From: Halonotius roseus
GTDB lineage: Archaea; Halobacteriota; Halobacteria; Halobacteriales; Haloferacaceae
Length of the DNA stretch: 64,000 bases
Direction: 5' to 3'
Assembly: GCF_006861655.1 (NCBI RefSeq)
Contig: NZ_SESI01000002.1
Span: forward strand, 656,775 to 720,774
Under the pieces are notes generated by a model that saw only the letters and a program-made list of their open reading frames with translations, did no database searches and had not been told where the DNA came from. Numbering within the stretch: position 1 is the first letter of the stretch; each line of letters starts with the position of its first letter. The position numbers and the translations under genes were made by a program. Positions 59,603-64,000 of the stretch are shown one piece after another.

Positions 59603-62488
59603 ATGGACTACGACCCGCAGGAACTCGAAGCCGAGTGGCGGGCGCGGTGGGACGCCGAAAACCGCTATGAGCCCGATCCCACCGACGCGGCAGCCCCGGA
59701 AGACGAGGAGACGACGTTTATCACGGTTCCCTATCCCTATCCCAGCGGCGGCATGCACATCGGCCACGCTCGAACCTACACCGTGCCCGATGTCTACGCC
59801 CGATACCGCCGCCAGCAGGGCGACGAGGTGCTGTTCCCGATGGCATGGCACGTCACCGGCACGCCGATCATCGGCGCGGTCGAACGCCTCCAGAAACGCG
59901 AGGAGTCTCAAATGTCGGTGCTGCAGGACACCTACAACGTCTCCGACGACGTGCTCGAAGACCTCGAAACGCCGATGGGGTATGCCCACCACTTCATCGA
60001 GGAGCACTACAAGAAGGGAATGCGCTCGCTGGGGCTCTCTATCGACTGGCGGCGCGAGTTTACGACCAACGACGACCGCTACTCGAAGTTCATCACGTGG
60101 CAGTACGAGACACTGAAAGAGCGCGACCGACTCGAAAAGGGCCTCCACCCCGTCAAGTACTGCACCGAGCAGGAAAACCCGGTGACGACCCACGACCTGC
60201 TGGAAGGCGAGGACGTGGAGTATCAGGAGTACACCCTGATCAAATTCGAACAGGGCGAAACGGTCGTCCCGATGGCGACGCTCCGCCCCGAAACGGTGCG
60301 TGGCGTCACCAACGCCTACATCAACACCGACGCAACCTACGTCGAGGCTGCTGTCGATGGCGAAACATGGCTCGTCTCCGCTGAGGCCGCCGAAAAACTC
60401 GAACTCCAGGACCACGAGGTCGAGATCCGCCGCGAGTTCGCCGGTAGCGAAGTCGTCGGCGACACCGTCACCAACCCGGTGACCGGCGACGAGATCATCA
60501 TCCTGCCCGCCGAGTTTGTCGACCCCGACAACGCCACCGGCGTCGTCATGTCGGTGCCGGCCCACAGCCCCGACGACTACCTCGCACTCCAGGAGGCGAA
60601 AGCCGACCCGGATCGACTCGAATCCTACGGCATCGACCCCGCCGAGGTCGATGCTATCGAGCCGGTGCCGATCCTCGATGTCGAGGGCTACGGCGAGATT
60701 CCCGCCAAAGACGCCGTCGAATCCGCGGAAATCACCGACAGTACCGACCCCGAACTGGAGGAGGTCACCCAGGACGTGTACAACGCGGAGTTCCACACCG
60801 GAACACTCCACGAGGAGTACGGCGAGTACGCCGGCGAAGTGATCGAAGATGTGCGCGACGAGTTGGCCACGAACTACCGCGAGCAGGGTGCCTTCGGCGC
60901 GATGTACGACTTCCCCGAGCCGGTCGTTTCGCGGGCCGGCGGGAAGGTCGTCGTCGCCTACCAAGACACGTGGTTCCTCACCTACAACGACGAGGACTGG
61001 AAGGACGCCGCCAAACGCGCCGTCGAGCGACTCGATACGACGCCCGAAAACACCCGCGGGGAGTACACCCACACCATCGACTGGCTCAACGAGTGGCCCT
61101 GCATCCGGAACTATGGGCTGGGCACACGGCTGCCGTGGGACGACGAGTTCGTCATCGAACCGCTGTCGGACTCGACGATCTACATGGCCTACTACACCAT
61201 CGCCCATCGGCTGGAGGAAATCCCAGTCGAGGATCTCGACGGCGACTTTTTCGACGCGCTGTTTTACGGCGACGACGCCGTCGACGGCGATGCGGACGAA
61301 CGTGCTCTTGACCTCCGCGCAGAGTGGCAGTACTGGTACCCCGTCAGCCAGCGGTTTTCGGCCAACGATCTCATCTCGAATCACCTCACCTTCTTCCTGT
61401 TCCACCACGCCGAACTGTTCGACGAGGCCCAGTGGCCCGAGGGCATCACGATCATGGGAATGGGCCTGCTTGAGGGCGAAAAGATGTCGTCCTCGAAGGG
61501 CCACGTCGTTCTCCCCGGCAAGGCAATCGAGAACTACGGCGCGGACACCGTCCGTTTCTTCCTGCTGAACTCCGCGGAGCCGTGGCAGGATTACGACTGG
61601 CGAGCCGACCAAGTCGAAGGCGTCGAAGACCAACTTCGGCGGTTCTGGAACCGCGCCCAAGAGCTCATCGGCGACGACGCAGCCGACGCAGCCGCCAATG
61701 TCGATCCCGAGGGCGACCTCGAACACATCGACCGCTGGCTGCTGTCGAAACTCCAGACCACCATCGACGACGTAACAGCCGCCCTCGACAACGCCGAAAC
61801 TCGAACCGCCTCCCAAGCCGCCTTCTACGGCTTCGAGGAGGATCTGAAGTGGTATCGTCGCCGGGCAGATCTCGACCGCGATGGAGCCGTGTGGACGCTC
61901 CGGCACGTACTTGAAACCCGGCTGCGCCTGCTCGCGCCGTTCGTCCCATTCCTCACGAACGAACTCCACGAGCAGTTGACCGGCACGCCCGCCGAGGACG
62001 CGCCGTGGCCCGAGGTCGACGAGGGCTGGCAGTCACCCCGCACCGAAACCGAGGAGCGACAGATCGAACGCCTAGCCGACGACGTACAGGACATCCTCAC
62101 CGTCACCGAGCAGAACCCCGAAACGATCCGGGTGTACGTCGCCGCCGACTGGAAACGCGAGGTCTTCGAAACAGTTCGAGAAGTCGGCACCGACGTGGGG
62201 CAGGTCATGGGCGAGGTCATGCAGGATCCCGACCTCCGGGAGCGTGGCGACGCTGTCAACGACCTCGTACAGGATCTTGTGGAACTCGTCCGCGGTGTCG
62301 ACGACGACACGCTGGCGGCGATGAGCAAGATCGACGAGCGGTCGACCTACGAGACCGCGGTCGACTTCCTCGAACGCGAACACGACGCCGAGGTGGCGGT
62401 CTACGCCGAGGACGACGAGGGGATCGACGATCCGGGCGGGAAAGCGTCGAACGCGGTGCCGTTCCGACCGGCGATCCACATCGAGTAG
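59603..62488 (+). CDS. leuS: Leucyl-tRNA synthetase
   Basis: This class I synthetase has 961 residues, the archaeal/eukaryal-like type. It has the HIGH motif (PYPSGGMHIGHARTY, residues 44-58), an editing (CP1) domain with TLRPETVRGVTNAYI and VVMSVPAHSPDDY (the editing-site Asp in DDY), the signature KMSSSKG in GEKMSSSKGHVVLPG, and an anticodon-binding helical domain followed by a C-terminal part ending PFRPAIHIE. ATG 59603 starts MDYDPQELEAEWRARWD, the conserved N-terminus; the open frame continues upstream through the foldback element but has non-protein composition. Confidence 0.97.
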   Translation: MDYDPQELEAEWRARWDAENRYEPDPTDAAAPEDEETTFITVPYPYPSGGMHIGHARTYTVPDVYARYRRQQGDEVLFPMAWHVTGTPIIGAVERLQKREESQMSVLQDTYNVSDDVLEDLETPMGYAHHFIEEHYKKGMRSLGLSIDWRREFTTNDDRYSKFITWQYETLKERDRLEKGLHPVKYCTEQENPVTTHDLLEGEDVEYQEYTLIKFEQGETVVPMATLRPETVRGVTNAYINTDATYVEAAVDGETWLVSAEAAEKLELQDHEVEIRREFAGSEVVGDTVTNPVTGDEIIILPAEFVDPDNATGVVMSVPAHSPDDYLALQEAKADPDRLESYGIDPAEVDAIEPVPILDVEGYGEIPAKDAVESAEITDSTDPELEEVTQDVYNAEFHTGTLHEEYGEYAGEVIEDVRDELATNYREQGAFGAMYDFPEPVVSRAGGKVVVAYQDTWFLTYNDEDWKDAAKRAVERLDTTPENTRGEYTHTIDWLNEWPCIRNYGLGTRLPWDDEFVIEPLSDSTIYMAYYTIAHRLEEIPVEDLDGDFFDALFYGDDAVDGDADERALDLRAEWQYWYPVSQRFSANDLISNHLTFFLFHHAELFDEAQWPEGITIMGMGLLEGEKMSSSKGHVVLPGKAIENYGADTVRFFLLNSAEPWQDYDWRADQVEGVEDQLRRFWNRAQELIGDDAADAAANVDPEGDLEHIDRWLLSKLQTTIDDVTAALDNAETRTASQAAFYGFEEDLKWYRRRADLDRDGAVWTLRHVLETRLRLLAPFVPFLTNELHEQLTGTPAEDAPWPEVDEGWQSPRTETEERQIERLADDVQDILTVTEQNPETIRVYVAADWKREVFETVREVGTDVGQVMGEVMQDPDLRERGDAVNDLVQDLVELVRGVDDDTLAAMSKIDERSTYETAVDFLEREHDAEVAVYAEDDEGIDDPGGKASNAVPFRPAIHIE

Positions 62489-62545
62489 CGGGATCGCTCC
62501 CCCATCCGACCGTCTGCTTATCTGCTGTCGAACCGTAGTTACTGT

Positions 62546-62764
62546 ATGTCTTCCACATCGTCGGATAGTGGTCTCCTTGAGCCAGTGTACCGAACCGTCA
62601 CGCCCGGCTACGGCAGCCATGAGGACACCAGCATGGACGTAATCGGCTGGATCATGGTGCTGGGAATACTGACGCTGTTGTTCCCGCTGATCCCGCTGTT
62701 TCTCGGGGTCGTCCTCATCGGCAAGGCGATTTCGGCGGTGCGATCCCAAACCCAATCAGCGTAG
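62546..62764 (+). CDS. 72-residue membrane protein
   Basis: The protein starts MSSTSSDSGLLEPVYRTVTP, has a conserved-looking polar stretch (GYGSHEDTSMDVIGW), one long hydrophobic hairpin (MVLGILTLLFPLIPLFLGVV) and a basic C-terminal tail. It is of a type common in haloarchaea (a DUF family I cannot number with certainty). It lies 57 bases after leuS and its stop is adjacent to the convergent stop of the next gene. Confidence 0.75.
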   Translation: MSSTSSDSGLLEPVYRTVTPGYGSHEDTSMDVIGWIMVLGILTLLFPLIPLFLGVVLIGKAISAVRSQTQSA

Positions 62765-63793
62765 CTACGGCTCAACGTCACTGAGACCGAGCAGGTCGAA
62801 GGCGGTGCCGTTGCCGGCCTCGTTGGCGGCCGTGTAGACGACGCGAGCGGCAGCAACGTCCTGAATCGCCAACCCCGTTGAGTCGAAGACGGTGAGACCG
62901 TCGGCGGGTGTCCGCCCCTCCTTCTCGCCGATGACGATCTCGCCGAGCGCGCCGTAGATGTCGCTGTCGGTCAGCGTCCCCGCGCTGTAGGGGACGTTGA
63001 TCTCCCCGGAGTGGGTCGTCTGCTCGTAGTCGTCGATGACGAGTTTCGCGTCCAGCAGGATCTCGTCGCTCAGTTCGTGTTTGCCCGCCGCATCCGCGCC
63101 GATGGCGTTGATGTGGGTGTGATCGCCCACGTCGGCGCGATCGACGATGGGTGATTCGACCGGTGTGACGGTGGAAAGCACGTCGCAGGCGGCGGCCTCG
63201 CTGATCTCGCCGGCCCGCACATCGAAGCGATCCGCAAAGTGATCGAGAAAGTCGGCGACGCGCTCGGCGTTGCGGTCGGCGATGACGACCTCCTCGATCG
63301 ACCGAACCGCGGCGATAGCGTCGAGTTGCGTGTAGGATTGGACGCCCGCGCCGACGATCCCCAGCGAGGTTGCGCCCTCGACTGCGAGATGGTCGGTGGC
63401 GACGGCGGCGGCCGCGCCGGTGCGCAGCATCGTGAGTTCGCGGCCGTCCATGATCGCCAGCGGGAACGCGGTTTCGGGGTCGGAGTAGATCATCGTCCCC
63501 AGCACGGTCGGCAGGCCGCGCTCGGCGTTGTCGGTGTGGACGTTAACCCATTTGATGCCCGCGGCGTCCCAGTCCTCGCTCGCGGTGGCTTCGGGCGCGT
63601 CGGCGTCGACCGAGAGGTAGGCCGGCATCGAGCGGAAGTCGCCGTTGTACTGCGGGAGGTCGATGTAGGATTTCGCCGGCATCTGGGCGGTGCCGCGTTC
63701 GTAGGCCCCGAAGGCGGCTTCGACGGCGTCGATCACGGCCGGCAGCGGCGCGTTCGCCCGTACGTCGTCGCTGTCGAGCAAGAGCGTCTGCAT
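62765..63793 (-). CDS. Ornithine cyclodeaminase / alanine dehydrogenase family protein
   Basis: The 342-residue protein belongs to the OCD/mu-crystallin family. The N-terminal substrate part has FGAYERGTAQMPAKSYIDLP (conserved Lys) and WVNVHTDNAERGLPTVLGTM. The NAD domain has LGIVGAGVQSYTQLDAI (GxGxxG) followed by VVIADRNAERV, and then VTPVESPIVDRADVGDHTHI with NAIGADAAGKHEL. Members make proline from ornithine, reduce pyruvate to alanine or act on imino acids; the sequence does not decide which. It stands alone at the right end of the window. Confidence 0.9.
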   Translation of the reverse strand: MQTLLLDSDDVRANAPLPAVIDAVEAAFGAYERGTAQMPAKSYIDLPQYNGDFRSMPAYLSVDADAPEATASEDWDAAGIKWVNVHTDNAERGLPTVLGTMIYSDPETAFPLAIMDGRELTMLRTGAAAAVATDHLAVEGATSLGIVGAGVQSYTQLDAIAAVRSIEEVVIADRNAERVADFLDHFADRFDVRAGEISEAAACDVLSTVTPVESPIVDRADVGDHTHINAIGADAAGKHELSDEILLDAKLVIDDYEQTTHSGEINVPYSAGTLTDSDIYGALGEIVIGEKEGRTPADGLTVFDSTGLAIQDVAAARVVYTAANEAGNGTAFDLLGLSDVEP

Positions 63794-64000
63794 GGCTACT
63801 GATTTGAGTCGGGGGTAGTAACGGTTGGGTTGGGCTTCGTCGCCGACGGCGTGGGTTCAGGGAAGTGCTCGGTTGCTACAAATATCAATTCAAATATATT
63901 GGTAATAGTTGGCGTGCAAAATAGAACACGCGAGTCTTGCACGGGAGAAAACGGAAAACCAACTACTCAGGTCAGTCAGTACAGAATCTCTATTCAGTAC
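63794..64000. other. Right-edge intergenic region
   Basis: No gene is visible in these 207 bases. The sequence turns AT-rich after about 63870. An inverted repeat, CGTGCAA (63913-63919) and TTGCACG (63937-63943), has 7-base arms and a 17-base spacer. Confidence 0.5.

Noticed and set aside
63913..63943. Inverted repeat CGTGCAA-N17-TTGCACG near the right edge
   Set aside because: The arms are short, the spacer long and the gene it may belong to is outside the window, so no role can be argued.
1..64000. CRISPR arrays, transposases, integrases and rRNA genes
   Set aside because: I looked for regularly spaced repeats, DDE or tyrosine-recombinase motifs and rRNA signatures and found none; the repeats seen are short tandem or inverted types.

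Overview
The window comes from a haloarchaeon (class Halobacteria). The DNA is GC-rich and the predicted proteins are strongly acidic (Asp/Glu-rich). Archaeal information genes (PCNA, TFB, aIF5B, Nob1, V/A-type ATPase subunit D) sit beside typically haloarchaeal ones: archaellin, bacteriorhodopsin, an Azf-type glucose-6-phosphate dehydrogenase, twin-arginine lipoproteins and a 'halo transducer' coiled-coil protein. I cannot name the genus.

Layout. 1-9 kb: a partial unknown gene, uvrC, unknowns, a SIMPL lipoprotein, a 29-residue membrane peptide coupled to an unknown gene, a cyclase, pgi, a CPBP protease, nob1 with a PRC-barrel gene, and aIF5B. 10-11.3 kb: a single archaellin gene with an AT-rich, repeat-bearing upstream region. 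11.3-17 kb: two phosphohexomutase genes flanking pcn, then ptsH-ptsI with no EII component nearby. 17-27.5 kb: a nitrate-assimilation island with nirA (minus strand, preceded by a coupled 35-codon ORF), two tandem nasA genes and two NarK-type transporters, the second preceded by a coupled 59-codon ORF. The island ends at tRNA-Ser(GGA), whose 3' end is duplicated next to it. 28-33 kb: a hydrolase with no normal start codon, ridA-ilvA, small-molecule enzymes and tfb. 33-41.5 kb: gatCA and a complete overlapping pstSCAB-phoU operon followed by an AbrB-PhoU gene. 41.5-47.5 kb: a coiled-coil protein, a membrane protein, a GMC oxidoreductase with its small subunit, a CARF-like regulator and a lipoprotein. 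47.6-49 kb: one strikingly AT-rich gene with a Schlafen/AlbA_2-like domain, probably acquired. 49-64 kb: a MATE exporter, thiE-thiM, an aminopeptidase, a creatininase-family enzyme, mptD, azf, atpD, bacteriorhodopsin, a phosphodiesterase, leuS and an ornithine-cyclodeaminase-family gene.

Functional links. Nitrate would enter through the NarK transporters and be reduced by NasA and then NirA to ammonium. The transporters share a dyad of identical geometry, TTTCA-N12-TGAAA, upstream. A second dyad, ACTAACG-N6-CGTTAGT, precedes both the GMC small subunit and a nearby lipoprotein gene. ilvA and ridA are adjacent, as expected for an enamine-producing dehydratase and its clean-up enzyme. Non-coding structure includes a nested inverted-repeat element at 56.2-56.6 kb, a 324-bp foldback repeat at 59.2-59.5 kb with a half copy at 52.1 kb, and several short tandem repeats. 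There is no CRISPR array, transposase or integrase in the window.
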